Positions 1 through 8,751 of a DNA stretch of 64,000 nucleotides are shown here, piece by piece. The DNA lies in NCBI GenBank assembly GCA_029570385.1, contig JAKPXD010000010.1:1-64000 (forward strand), in the 5' to 3' direction. The notes below the pieces were generated by a model, which saw only the letters and a list, made by a program, of their open reading frames with translations, searched no databases and was not told where the DNA came from. The DNA is from a bacterium (GTDB lineage: Bacteria > Patescibacteriota > Patescibacteriia > Patescibacteriales > Patescibacteriaceae). The translations under genes and the position numbers were made by a program. Each line of letters begins with the position of its first letter. Within the stretch, counting starts at the first letter, position 1.

Positions 1-437
1 TCTCGGTGGCGCGGGCTATCAATTTTATTAACAACCAATAAAATTGGTGTTTCTTTGGGTAGTAATTTTTTGCACGCCAAGGCCAATTCACGGTCTGGCG
101 GCAATAAGCCGGCTTGTCCATCAACCACAAATAGGACCACGGCCGCTTTTTTTAATAATTGTCCGGTTTGATATTGGATTTTTTCTTCTAGTTCGGTCAA
201 TTGTTTCGATTTTTTTGGGCTGATCGTCAAGTAGATCAATTCATTCAAACCAGCGGTATCAACTAACTCCAAGCGTCGTCGGTTCCAACTGATGATATGA
301 TGATTGGCGTCACGGGTGGTGTGATCAAGGTCAGCTACCAGCGCCCGCGGCGCACCAACCAGACGGTTAAATAAAGTTGACTTGCCGACATTAGTCCGGC
401 CGAAAATAATAATTTGGCTTGGTTTAATCGGCGGCAT
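1..437 (-). CDS. der: Ribosome-assembly GTPase Der (EngA), 3' end cut by window edge
   Basis: Der has two tandem GTPase domains and helps mature the 50S subunit. Only the first ~145 codons are visible, running off the left edge. Read on the minus strand from ATG at 437, the protein begins MPPIKPSQIIIFGRTNVGKS, giving a P-loop in which the usual GRPN is GRTN. It continues with a TTRD switch I, a DTAGL G3 motif and the sequence VVNKID (G4) near the cut. This spacing and the start of the protein at the P-loop match Der rather than Era or Obg. It lies 4 nt downstream of the LCP-family gene on the same strand, so the two are probably co-transcribed. The second GTPase domain and the KH domain are expected outside the window. 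Confidence 0.85.
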   Translation of the reverse strand, partial: MPPIKPSQIIIFGRTNVGKSTLFNRLVGAPRALVADLDHTTRDANHHIISWNRRRLELVDTAGLNELIYLTISPKKSKQLTELEEKIQYQTGQLLKKAAVVLFVVDGQAGLLPPDRELALACKKLLPKETPILLVVNKIDSPRHR

Positions 438-441
438 AGTT

Positions 442-2124
442 TTAAGGGTTATTGGAATAGTCAAGGCCAAGCAGCAGAATAAAATCCGGTTGGGCAATAT
501 TGGGGTTTTGTTTGATTAATTGGCTGGTTTCTGTCGCCAACCATTGAGGAATATCAGCGGCGATGATTGCTTTGGTCTTGTGTTGCAACAAGGCTAAATC
601 AGCCGGTTTGGCGCCATAGGTTAGATCATAAATAGTGGTTTGCGCCAGATTTTTGTGTTGAGTATTACTAATATTGGTGACGGTAAAACCATATTGCTGC
701 AATCTAGTTTTGGTTCGACCGGCTAAACCGTTGATGGTCGTGCTATTGCGGATATCCAGCTTAGCTTCGGCTTTGTTCGGTAGATTGTCCGGGCTAATTG
801 TTGCCACGGTGGCTGTAGTTTTAGTTATTGCGCTATTATTATCAACAAGAGACGGAGCGGCTACTGTGAATGATTCATTAAAGCGACTGATAATTTGGCT
901 AAAATCACCAGTGACTGGCGTGAGAATATAAGCGCCATCAGTGCCAATCACATCACGCAGCAGCCCCTTGGGCCCATTGTCTAAGATGATGTTAGTAATT
1001 TGGCTTTGATTAACATCTTTGGCCAGTTGCCACACACTAACTAATTCATCAGGTTGTAGATTGGTGGTCACATGTTCCTCGGCATTGCCGATGATATTCA
1101 TAATTAATTTTGGTTTGAATAGGGTATTGGCGCTGAATAGTTTATCTTTAACTGCTTCAAGTATTTTTTGTTGGCGCTTGGAACGGGCAAAATCAGAACC
1201 CTCAACGCCAACACCGTGTCGCGAGCGGGCATACTTGAGAGCTAATTGGCCGTCCATGGTTTGCCGACCGGCATCAATATGTAAATGTTCAAAGCGGCTA
1301 TAATAGTCGGGATTATTTTCACGACCCATAATTGGATAGCGGTAATCATCTAAAGTGTTTTCCACTTCCACTTCAATGCCGCCCAAGTCATCAATAATTT
1401 TAACAAAGCCGTCAAAATCAACTCGCAGATAATAATGAATCGGCATTTCCAGAATTTCACTAATGAGATCAGCCGTGGCTTGGCCACCGCTGCCGGGATT
1501 TTGGGCTTCGGCCAAGGAATTGGCGCTATTGATTTTTCGCCAACCATAACCGGTCATTGGCACAGTTAAATCGCGAGGAATAGACATCATGACTACCTTG
1601 TGAGTTGATGGTTGGAAGCTGGCCACCATAATTGTGTCGGTCAACATGCCGCCATCGTGATTCTTGCCGCCAATACCAAGTAAAACGAAATTAATACGAT
1701 CTTGATCTTCACCTTTAAGAATTGTTCTTTGACTGACACCCAATTTAAATTTAGTTAACATCGACAGGCTTTTCCAAAAAGAAAAACCTTGGCTATTGGC
1801 GGCTCCGCCACTTTGAGTGGCTGGCCAAATACGCCAGCCCAAATAAGCCAACAATACCAGACTGAGCACTAAGAATAAGCAGCTGAAGCGCTTTTTACGC
1901 GGCCGCGGCCTTTCAATAGCTGATGATTGCAAGCCAACTGTTGCTCGTTCATTGCGCCAATGGTTAGCTGGCTGCGGTTGTTTATTGGCTGGCTCAACGA
2001 CTATTCTAATTGGTTCGTTGGCTCGGCTGGTCGGCATTGGCGGCTGGAATTCAGTTGGGTAATCAGGTTGATCGTCAAACAGTTCAGCCAGAATATCTTG
2101 ATTATCATTATTTTGATTAGGCAT
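442..2124 (-). CDS. LytR-CpsA-Psr (LCP) family cell-wall glycopolymer transferase
   Basis: LCP proteins move undecaprenyl-linked glycopolymers onto peptidoglycan or other acceptors outside the membrane. The 560-residue protein has a polar, proline-rich cytoplasmic N-terminus, a basic stretch RPRPRKKRF followed by one membrane segment (about 81-101), then the LCP domain (about 142-330). Visible family motifs are LLGIGG, DTIMVAS, SIPRDL (arginine that contacts the lipid pyrophosphate), the KINSA region, DDLGGIEV, and ALKYARSRH followed by GSDFARSKRQQ. A C-terminal part (about 455-550, with LDIRNST) resembles the LytR_C domain. The ATG at 2124 is preceded by a good minus-strand promoter (2178-2206). 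It is transcribed away from lepB and leads into der. Confidence 0.9.
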   Translation of the reverse strand: MPNQNNDNQDILAELFDDQPDYPTEFQPPMPTSRANEPIRIVVEPANKQPQPANHWRNERATVGLQSSAIERPRPRKKRFSCLFLVLSLVLLAYLGWRIWPATQSGGAANSQGFSFWKSLSMLTKFKLGVSQRTILKGEDQDRINFVLLGIGGKNHDGGMLTDTIMVASFQPSTHKVVMMSIPRDLTVPMTGYGWRKINSANSLAEAQNPGSGGQATADLISEILEMPIHYYLRVDFDGFVKIIDDLGGIEVEVENTLDDYRYPIMGRENNPDYYSRFEHLHIDAGRQTMDGQLALKYARSRHGVGVEGSDFARSKRQQKILEAVKDKLFSANTLFKPKLIMNIIGNAEEHVTTNLQPDELVSVWQLAKDVNQSQITNIILDNGPKGLLRDVIGTDGAYILTPVTGDFSQIISRFNESFTVAAPSLVDNNSAITKTTATVATISPDNLPNKAEAKLDIRNSTTINGLAGRTKTRLQQYGFTVTNISNTQHKNLAQTTIYDLTYGAKPADLALLQHKTKAIIAADIPQWLATETSQLIKQNPNIAQPDFILLLGLDYSNNP

Positions 2125-2177
2125 AATTAGCGGTATTTATGACAAAAAATGGTTTTGGCTGAGGCAAAACCACTTGC

Positions 2178-2206
2178 AGTATAAAAGATTTTTTCTACTT
2201 TGGCAA
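2178..2206 (-). promoter_or_regulatory. Promoter of the LCP-family gene
   Basis: On the minus strand TTGCCA (2206-2201) is separated by 17 bp from TATACT (2183-2178), about 54 bp upstream of the ATG at 2124. Its -35 lies one base from the -35 of the opposing lepB promoter, so the two form a back-to-back pair. Confidence 0.65.
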
Positions 2207-2207
2207 C

Positions 2208-2237
2208 TTGACCGCTAATCCGATTCGGTGCTATATT
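2208..2237 (+). promoter_or_regulatory. Promoter of lepB-hisS-rpsU
   Basis: TTGACC (2208-2213), 18-bp spacer, TATATT (2232-2237). Predicted transcription start near 2244, about 50 nt before the lepB ATG. Divergent from, and nearly touching, the LCP-gene promoter. Confidence 0.6.
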
Positions 2238-2293
2238 AAGACCAAGCTTTTCATCAAAAGCCAATTGTTATTTTTCATAATATTAAATAAAAT

Positions 2294-2878
2294 ATGATAT
2301 TTACTTATGATTTTAAAGCTCGTCTTCGCTTGTGGGGAATTTCTTTGTTAGAGATAGTCAAGGTCGGTCTTCTGGCTTTGGCGATTGTTTTGCCTATCCG
2401 CCTGTTTATTGTTTGCCCTTTTTATGTTAAGGGTGCTTCCATGGAGCCTAATTTTTATGATAAGGAATATCTGCTAATTGATGAAATCAGTTATCGTTTT
2501 CAAGCGCCGCAGCGCGGTGAGGTGGTTGTCTTTCGCTATCCGCAAGATCCGCGTGAATATTTTATTAAACGGATTATTGGTTTGCCGGGCGAAACTTTAA
2601 AAATGGATCAAGGGGATGTTTATCTCTTAGATAAGTCCACAAATGAATGGACTAAAATTACTGAAACTTATCTGCCCAGCACTGATCAGACTTTTGCCCT
2701 TGATAGCAACGAATTAACTCTTGGTCCTGATGAATTTTTTGTTTTAGGCGATAATCGCGCTCATTCTCGTGACTCCCGTTTTTTTGGTCCGCTTAATCGG
2801 CGCTATATAGTCGGCCGAGTTATGCTGCGCGGTTTGCCAATATCAAGAGCGCAAATTTTTAAAACCCCCAGCTATTAA
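2294..2878 (+). CDS. lepB: Signal peptidase I
   Basis: Membrane serine protease that removes signal peptides from exported proteins. The 194-residue protein has one N-terminal membrane segment (about 20-42), then the catalytic serine in KGASMEPN (Ser49) and the catalytic lysine in YFIKRIIGLPGE (Lys92). The C-terminal signature GDNRAHSRDSRFFG is present at 152-165. Length and single membrane anchor match the short Gram-positive/SipS type. There is no Shine-Dalgarno before the ATG. hisS starts 36 nt downstream on the same strand. Likely substrates in this window include the two giant signal-peptide-bearing proteins at 6163-14535. Confidence 0.95.
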   Translation: MIFTYDFKARLRLWGISLLEIVKVGLLALAIVLPIRLFIVCPFYVKGASMEPNFYDKEYLLIDEISYRFQAPQRGEVVVFRYPQDPREYFIKRIIGLPGETLKMDQGDVYLLDKSTNEWTKITETYLPSTDQTFALDSNELTLGPDEFFVLGDNRAHSRDSRFFGPLNRRYIVGRVMLRGLPISRAQIFKTPSY

Positions 2879-2914
2879 TTGGCGAATTGGTTAAAATTTT
2901 AAATTTTATTATAT

Positions 2915-4252
2915 ATGGTGGAAAAAAATAAAACTACTGTCGCTCGTCCGGTTAAACATGAAGCGGCGCCCAGTTCTTTTCGTCGCCTTAAAGGAATGAA
3001 AGATGTTCTGCCTGGCGATTATCCGGTTTGGGATTTTGTTTTGCGGACCGCTTTTCGTTTAGCTGATTTTCATGGTTTTGAACGAGTTGACACACCGGTC
3101 TTAGAAAACTTAAGTCTTTACGAGCGTTCTAGCGGTCGAACTAGTGATATTGTCACTAAAGAGATGTATAGTTTTGTTGACAAGAGTGGCGATCGAATTG
3201 CGTTGCGTCCCGAAGCGACTCCGGGCATTGTTCGTTCGTATATTGAACATGGTTGGCTTAATCTGCCGCAGCCAGTTAAGACTTTGTGGTATGGCCCGCT
3301 TTTTCGTCATGATAAGCCGCAGTTGGGACGCTATCGGCAGCACCATCAGATTAATTTTGATATTTTTGGTGAGGCCAGTCCGTTGGCTGATGTTCAGGTC
3401 ATTTTTTTAGCCCACCAGATTGTTAGTGATTTAGGTATTAAGGCTCAAGTAGATATCAATAGTCTGGGCTGTTCTGATTGCCGGCCGAATTATATTAACA
3501 AGCTTTTGGCTTATTATCGTGAAAAGAAACATCGCGATCAGCTTTGCCAAGATTGTCGCAAACGTTTGTTAAAAAATCCGTTGCGAGTTTTGGATTGTAA
3601 AGAGCCGGCTTGTATTAATGTCGCTCGTGAGGCGCCGCAGATGGTTGATTATTTGTGCGATCCGTGCAAGCAGCACTTTGTTAAGATTCTGGAATTTTTA
3701 GATGGCTTAAGTGTCCCTTATAATCTCAATTCACAATTAGTGCGCGGGTTAGATTATTATACCAGAACGGTTTTTGAATTAGTCGTTCCCAGCCAGACGG
3801 CCGAACGGCCATTGTCATTGGGCGGCGGCGGCCGATATGATCAATTAGTGGAATATTTAGGCGGTCGGCCAACTCCGGCTTGCGGTTTTGCCTTAGGCGT
3901 CGAGCGGCTCATCTTGCAACTAGACGAAAATCATGTTAAGGTAGCGACCAGCCAAGATCAGCCTGACATTTTTTTAGCTCAATTGGGTGACGGCGCTCGC
4001 TTAAAATCATTATTATTATTTGAAGAATTGCGGCAAGTCGGTTTGACTATCCGTCAGTCTTTTACTAAAGATAGTCTTAAGGCCCAGTTAGCTTTAGCTA
4101 GCCAGGTCGGCGCTAAGTATACCTTGATTATTGGTCAAAAAGAGTTATTAGATGGCACGATATTGTTGCGCGACATGGAATCCGGTTCGCAAGAGGTTTT
4201 GGATTTTAAGAAAGTCAAAACCATTATGGCTAAGCGCCTGGGTAAAAATTAA
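2915..4252 (+). CDS. hisS: Histidyl-tRNA synthetase
   Basis: Class II synthetase charging tRNA-His. The 445-residue protein carries motif 2 (ALRPEATPGIVRSYIEHG), the GRYRQHHQINFDIFGE segment, the histidine-specific signature LVRGLDYYTRTVFEL, and motif 3 (CGFALGVERL). The C-terminal ~100 residues form the anticodon-binding alpha/beta domain. An insertion with paired cysteines (CSDC, CQDC, CKEPAC, CDPC) matches the cysteine-rich insertion seen in many bacterial HisRS. The N-terminus carries about 20 extra polar residues before RRLKGMKD; the ATG at 2915 is the first in frame and has no Shine-Dalgarno. It sits between lepB and rpsU in an apparent operon. Confidence 0.96.
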   Translation: MVEKNKTTVARPVKHEAAPSSFRRLKGMKDVLPGDYPVWDFVLRTAFRLADFHGFERVDTPVLENLSLYERSSGRTSDIVTKEMYSFVDKSGDRIALRPEATPGIVRSYIEHGWLNLPQPVKTLWYGPLFRHDKPQLGRYRQHHQINFDIFGEASPLADVQVIFLAHQIVSDLGIKAQVDINSLGCSDCRPNYINKLLAYYREKKHRDQLCQDCRKRLLKNPLRVLDCKEPACINVAREAPQMVDYLCDPCKQHFVKILEFLDGLSVPYNLNSQLVRGLDYYTRTVFELVVPSQTAERPLSLGGGGRYDQLVEYLGGRPTPACGFALGVERLILQLDENHVKVATSQDQPDIFLAQLGDGARLKSLLLFEELRQVGLTIRQSFTKDSLKAQLALASQVGAKYTLIIGQKELLDGTILLRDMESGSQEVLDFKKVKTIMAKRLGKN

Positions 4253-4293
4253 TCCTTTATTTAGTTTAATAAAGCTAGAAAGGTAGGTGTAGT

Positions 4294-4527
4294 ATGGTTG
4301 AATTTAAACGCAAGAAAGGCGAAAGTTTTGAGAGTTTTTTGCGTCGCTTTAATAAGCGGCTGCAGCTTGATGGTAAGTTAATGTTGGTGCGCCAAAATCG
4401 TTACCACAAAAATGAACCTAATAAGCGGCAAGTTCGTTTAAGCGCTCTAGTCCGCAAAGAATTGCGGGAAAAACGAGCCTATTTAAGGCGAATCGGTAAA
4501 TTAAAAGATGAGTTTCGCCAATGGTAA
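4294..4527 (+). CDS. rpsU: 30S ribosomal protein bS21
   Basis: Small, very basic 77-residue protein beginning MVEFKRKKGESFESFLRRFN, the typical bS21 start, and ending in an arginine/lysine-rich helix with REKRAYLRRIGKL. bS21 binds near the 3' end of 16S rRNA, the anti-Shine-Dalgarno region. A purine-rich AGAAAGGTAGGTG lies upstream of the ATG, one of the few possible ribosome-binding sites in the window. It is followed by a strong bidirectional terminator. Confidence 0.93.
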   Translation: MVEFKRKKGESFESFLRRFNKRLQLDGKLMLVRQNRYHKNEPNKRQVRLSALVRKELREKRAYLRRIGKLKDEFRQW

Positions 4528-4550
4528 AATGTGTTTCACCAGCTACCAAT

Positions 4551-4580
4551 TAAAAACCGCGGTTTCGGCCGCGGTTTTTA
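4551..4580. terminator. Bidirectional terminator between rpsU and the RSH gene
   Basis: Perfect inverted repeat: AAAAACCGCGG (4552-4562), loop TTTCGG, CCGCGGTTTTT (4569-4579). The GC core is flanked by A and T runs, so it can act on both strands. It separates two convergent genes. Confidence 0.92.
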
Positions 4581-4607
4581 ATTTTGTCCTTTCTTTTTTT
4601 GTTCTCG

Positions 4608-6080
4608 TTACTTCCACCAGTCACGCAGACTTTGTAATTTCGCTAGTCTAACCAGCGCCGATCGATGGGCATATTGGCGGATAGCGGCTTTGGCTTTACT
4701 GGTTTTAACGAATTTGAGCCAAGCCAAGTCCGGTCCGGCCTGTTTTTTGTCAATAATTATTTCCACTAAATCATTATTATGCAATATTTCATCAAGGCGG
4801 CCAATCTTGTTGTTAATTAAGACACCTTTAGCCTTGTTGCCAATTTCGGTGTGGACAGCATAAGCAAAATCAATCGGCGTCGCGCCGAGCGGTAATTCAT
4901 GGACATCGCCCCGCGGTGTCAGGACAAATAGGTGGTCGTTAAAAATATCCAGCTGTAATTTTTGAATAAAGGTCTGCGTGTCCGGATTATCTTTTTGTAG
5001 GGCTAAAATTTCTTGTGTCCAGTGCAAGTTCGGGGTTAATTGATATTTATTGCCCTCTTTATAGTTCCAATAAGCCGCCACTCCGTATTGAGCCTGTTCG
5101 TGCATCTGCGGGGTTCTGATTTGAAATTCAGTCGCTCGGCCCTCTTCGCCAAAAACAGTCGTATGGAGGCTTTGATAGCCGTTAGGTTTTGGCAAGGCGA
5201 TATAGTCTTTAAAGCGATTATTATTTGGTTTCCATAAACTGTGGATAACTCCAAGCGTCCGGTAACAATCATCACTAGTGGGAACAATAACTCGTAGGGC
5301 AAAAACATCATAGATCTCATCAAATTTACGTTGTTTATTGTTCATTTTTTGCCAGATACTATAAAGATGCTTGAATCGGCCGTTAATTTCGTGATTGATT
5401 TTTAATTCATCCAAAGCCGTCCCCAGTTCACGGCCGGCGCGACTGATATATTGGGCTAATTCCAATTTTTTTTCTACCTCATATTTTTGCAGCAGCTCTT
5501 GATATTCATGTGGATGCAAATGTCTGAAACAAATATCTTCCATTTGCCATTTTAGGTGCCAGATACCCAATAGGCCGGCAATTGGCACATAAATTTCCAA
5601 TGTTTCTCTGGCGATGCGCTGACGCTTTTCTTCCGGTAAATATTCTAATGTTCTGAGGTTATGCAGTCGATCAGCGAATTTTATGAGAATAACCCGCAAG
5701 TCTTTAGCCATAGCCAAAAACATTTTTTTCAAGCTTTCCCGATAACGTTCTTGGCCGCGGTAGCTGATTAAACTTAATTTAGTTACACTGCCAACCAGAA
5801 AAGCGATATCTTCACCAAATAGTTTTTTAATGGTGGGTAATTTATATTTAGTGTCCTCCGGCACATCATGCAATAAACCGGCAGCGACAATCGGGGCATC
5901 AGCGTTAAGTTGAGCTAGAATAAAAGCTGTGTGAAGCGGATGTTGAATATATGGTTCGCCAGTCAGTCGCTTTTGTCCGTCATGAGCTTTAACGGCGAAG
6001 TTATAAGCTTTTTTGATTAAAGCTATGTCGGCTGGCGGATAATGGTCGGCAATCTTGGCAATTATTTGTTCAATAGTCAT
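4608..6080 (-). CDS. RelA/SpoT homolog, bifunctional-type (p)ppGpp synthetase/hydrolase without C-terminal ACT domain
   Basis: Stringent-response enzyme. The HD hydrolase domain (about 25-165) keeps H47, the H71-D72 pair in LLHDVPEDT and D137 in FADRLHNL, so hydrolysis is plausible. The synthetase domain (about 230-345) has GRFKHLYSIWQKM, IYDVFALRV and YIALPKPNGYQSLHT. A TGS domain follows (about 379-446). The protein then ends at 490 residues, whereas typical long RSH enzymes are ~700-750 aa with zinc-finger and ACT/RRM domains. The ATG at 6080 is preferred; a TTG two codons upstream is possible. The missing C-terminus suggests altered ribosome or amino-acid sensing (inference). Confidence 0.9.
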   Translation of the reverse strand: MTIEQIIAKIADHYPPADIALIKKAYNFAVKAHDGQKRLTGEPYIQHPLHTAFILAQLNADAPIVAAGLLHDVPEDTKYKLPTIKKLFGEDIAFLVGSVTKLSLISYRGQERYRESLKKMFLAMAKDLRVILIKFADRLHNLRTLEYLPEEKRQRIARETLEIYVPIAGLLGIWHLKWQMEDICFRHLHPHEYQELLQKYEVEKKLELAQYISRAGRELGTALDELKINHEINGRFKHLYSIWQKMNNKQRKFDEIYDVFALRVIVPTSDDCYRTLGVIHSLWKPNNNRFKDYIALPKPNGYQSLHTTVFGEEGRATEFQIRTPQMHEQAQYGVAAYWNYKEGNKYQLTPNLHWTQEILALQKDNPDTQTFIQKLQLDIFNDHLFVLTPRGDVHELPLGATPIDFAYAVHTEIGNKAKGVLINNKIGRLDEILHNNDLVEIIIDKKQAGPDLAWLKFVKTSKAKAAIRQYAHRSALVRLAKLQSLRDWWK

Positions 6081-6093
6081 AAACAATCGGCTC

Positions 6094-6123
6094 TTGTTGG
6101 CTAAGGCCAGCTTGTGCTATACT
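6094..6123 (+). promoter_or_regulatory. Promoter of the giant surface-protein locus
   Basis: TTGTTG (6094-6099), 18-bp spacer, TATACT (6118-6123) preceded by TGC (extended -10). Predicted start near 6130, about 33 nt before the ATG at 6163. Confidence 0.55.
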
Positions 6124-6162
6124 AAAACTATACTTTAATTTTGTTAATCAGTCAAAATTAAC

Positions 6163-8739
6163 ATGAAAAGGTTATCATTTAGCGTTACCTGGCTGCTAGC
6201 CAGTGTTTGCTTGTTAATTATTTGTTTAACTCCACTGGCGTTTGGCGTTCCTAATGTCTTAGCTGAAGATTCTTTAGGAGTGGGCTACATGAATGATACC
6301 GGATTATCTGCTCAAGATCCGCGCATTACCGTGGCGCGGATTATTCAAATCGCTCTAGGTTTTTTGGGAACCATCGCCGTTGTTTTGGTCATCTATGCCG
6401 GTTTTTTATGGATGACCAGTGAAGGCAATACTGACAAGCTGAAACGGGCTAAAGAGATTTTGAAATCAGCGGCCATTGGTTTGATGATTATTTTATCGGC
6501 CTTTGCTATCGTTACTTTTATTATTGATAAACTTAATGATGCTCTTGGACATGGCTCTGGCCAGTCAGTCGTTGATCGCCCCTCTGATGAAACGGGCGGT
6601 TTAGGCGCTTTAGGTAGTGGCATTATTCAGAGTGTTTATCCGGCGCCAGGTCAGACTGATGTTCCAAGGAATACCGGCGTTATTGTGACTTTTCGGGAAA
6701 AAGTTAAAGCATCAACTGTCTGTCAGGGCGGCAATGATTCAACTGGTGTTTGTAATAATGCCAATATTGTCACTAGTAGTATTAGGTTTTTTCAGACCGA
6801 AGCCGGTGATAATGAGGCCACTAATTTGGCTGCCGATAAAGTTAAGGTTAGCAGTACTGATGGCAAGACTTTTGTTTTTGCCCCAACCGAATATCTGGGA
6901 TCAGCTAGTACTAATATTTGGCAATCAGTCAAATTAACCACTTCTGTGCGCAAGGCTAATGGCCAGCCAGCTTTTAGTCTTGGTGATTTTGTTTGGCAAT
7001 TTGAAATCAGCACTCGGGTTGACTTAACTCCACCGCAAGTTCAACTTGGCGGCGTTACCCCATTCCCTGACAACAGTCAGGATACTAATCATGGCGTTCA
7101 ATTAGCACAACCAGCGACTGCGGTGATTGATGTGTTATTACAGCCGCAGACCGCAGCTGCAGCCACCGCTGGTACACCAGCGCCGCTTGGTTCATCCGGC
7201 GCGGCTCGCCTGGAGGGAACATATAATTGTTCCGGCAGTGGAACCATCCGTGTTGTTGCTTCAGGAACTTCGCCGGTTAAAGCTCAGGTTCAGGGTGGAA
7301 TTGCTGGTTTAATGGATGATAATGATGTCAGTGATGGCCGGGTTAGTTTAGGTTGTGGTTTGACTTTAATTAAGAATGGATCTATCGCTCCCGATAACCA
7401 CGGAACCATTGCTGCTGGCAATAGTTGGGATATTGAAGTGGCCGCGGCGCGGTCAGGTGATAGCTTGACCGTTGGTAACCAAAGTTATGTTTTTGTTAAC
7501 TCCACCAGCACTCATCCTAATCATATTGTAGTGGCTAGTTCTTTATCAGCTACGGCGGATAGAATTGTTGAGCGTATTAATCAGACCAATAGCGATGTTA
7601 GCGCTGCTCGGCAATCAGCCAGTAATAATAAGATTGTTTTACAAGCTCGTTTTGCCGGCGAGGGTGGTAATTCTTTAGTTTTATTGGATAATAGTCTAGG
7701 AATTTCTATTGAATCCGGCTTTAGTGGTGGACAGAATCGTCAAGAACAAATAACCGTTAATGGGCTTAATGATTCGCCGCGCAATTCTATTATTCAAATT
7801 AATTTTTCCGAACCGGTTAATCCGCTAACCTTAGTTGGCACCAGTCAAGAGGTTAGCTCCACGATTGAAGTGATAAATGTTAATAATAACAGTCCAGTTA
7901 GCGGTCGTTTTGTTATCTCTAACCAGTATCAGACGCTCGAGTTTATTCCCAGTGAAGAGTGCGGCACCAATGCTTGTGGCGACCTGATTTATTGTCTGCC
8001 GGCCAATAGTCAGCTATTGGTTAGAATCAGAGCGGCTAATTTACAGCCCTGTGCCGCTAGCGCCGATTGTTTAGATAAGACACCATATAATCAATGCAGC
8101 GGCTCTTGCCAAAAAACAGCTGATGATCATTATCCGCTGGCCGCTCTGCCATTGACTAGCGGTTTAGTTGACGCCAGCTTTAATTCGCTTGATGGTAATC
8201 GTGATACTAAGGTTGTCGGCCCGGTTAATTTTTATAGTGAAAATACTCAAGATACCAATCAGCGGGATAGCTATTCCTGGTCATTCTTCGTTAATGATGA
8301 TATTGACCTGACGCCGCCGCGGCTAACCGCTGGATCATTATCGCCGAGTTTGGGGTTGGCCACTTCTTCGCTCAACCAGTTGATTGAGTTTAGTTTTAAT
8401 AAACTGATGATGATCAGCACCTTAAATAGTGGCGAGGTATTGATTAATAACCATAACCATCGTTTGATTAATTTATTCAGCACCGGTTTAGCGCCAGGCT
8501 ATTGGTTAACCAGCCGAGCAGTTGACTTTGGCGTGCCTGATGGTTATCCTGATTTTACTACCGTTACGGTTAATCATGACCTTTTGGCCGATGCCACCAG
8601 GTATTCGGTGGAAATTGGCTCGGGGGTTAAAGATTTGCGACAAAATTGTTTCAAGCCATGTCAGGATGACGCTGCCTGCAGCGCTACTGACGCTTCTTGT
8701 TGTAATGGCTCGCCGAGTAGTGGAGCCACTTGTAATTAA
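6163..8739 (+). CDS. Surface protein: VirB2/TrbC-like pilin domain fused to Ig-like modules (858 aa)
   Basis: A signal peptide (about 1-35, cut near LAEDS) is followed by two membrane helices (about 60-83 and 102-122) joined by a short charged loop, GNTDKLKRAKEI. This is the layout of the type IV secretion pilin family that is common in Patescibacteria. From about 155 to the end the protein is extracellular. It has a Big_5-like Ig module (VYPAPGQTDVPRNTGVIVTF), a low-complexity alanine-rich stretch near 325-345, and a domain at about 430-520 containing GDSLTVGNQSYVFVN. More Ig-like segments and a cysteine-rich tail (CSATDASCC) follow. The first 125 residues closely match those of the next gene, 12 nt downstream. 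The role is unknown; attachment or a cell-surface fibre is an inference. Confidence 0.8.
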   Translation: MKRLSFSVTWLLASVCLLIICLTPLAFGVPNVLAEDSLGVGYMNDTGLSAQDPRITVARIIQIALGFLGTIAVVLVIYAGFLWMTSEGNTDKLKRAKEILKSAAIGLMIILSAFAIVTFIIDKLNDALGHGSGQSVVDRPSDETGGLGALGSGIIQSVYPAPGQTDVPRNTGVIVTFREKVKASTVCQGGNDSTGVCNNANIVTSSIRFFQTEAGDNEATNLAADKVKVSSTDGKTFVFAPTEYLGSASTNIWQSVKLTTSVRKANGQPAFSLGDFVWQFEISTRVDLTPPQVQLGGVTPFPDNSQDTNHGVQLAQPATAVIDVLLQPQTAAAATAGTPAPLGSSGAARLEGTYNCSGSGTIRVVASGTSPVKAQVQGGIAGLMDDNDVSDGRVSLGCGLTLIKNGSIAPDNHGTIAAGNSWDIEVAAARSGDSLTVGNQSYVFVNSTSTHPNHIVVASSLSATADRIVERINQTNSDVSAARQSASNNKIVLQARFAGEGGNSLVLLDNSLGISIESGFSGGQNRQEQITVNGLNDSPRNSIIQINFSEPVNPLTLVGTSQEVSSTIEVINVNNNSPVSGRFVISNQYQTLEFIPSEECGTNACGDLIYCLPANSQLLVRIRAANLQPCAASADCLDKTPYNQCSGSCQKTADDHYPLAALPLTSGLVDASFNSLDGNRDTKVVGPVNFYSENTQDTNQRDSYSWSFFVNDDIDLTPPRLTAGSLSPSLGLATSSLNQLIEFSFNKLMMISTLNSGEVLINNHNHRLINLFSTGLAPGYWLTSRAVDFGVPDGYPDFTTVTVNHDLLADATRYSVEIGSGVKDLRQNCFKPCQDDAACSATDASCCNGSPSSGATCN

Positions 8740-8751
8740 TAAAACACCATT

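Noticed and set aside
6078-6086. TTG start two codons upstream of the RSH ATG
   Set aside because: ATG at 6080 gives the usual MTIEQ-type start; no ribosome-binding site favours the TTG.
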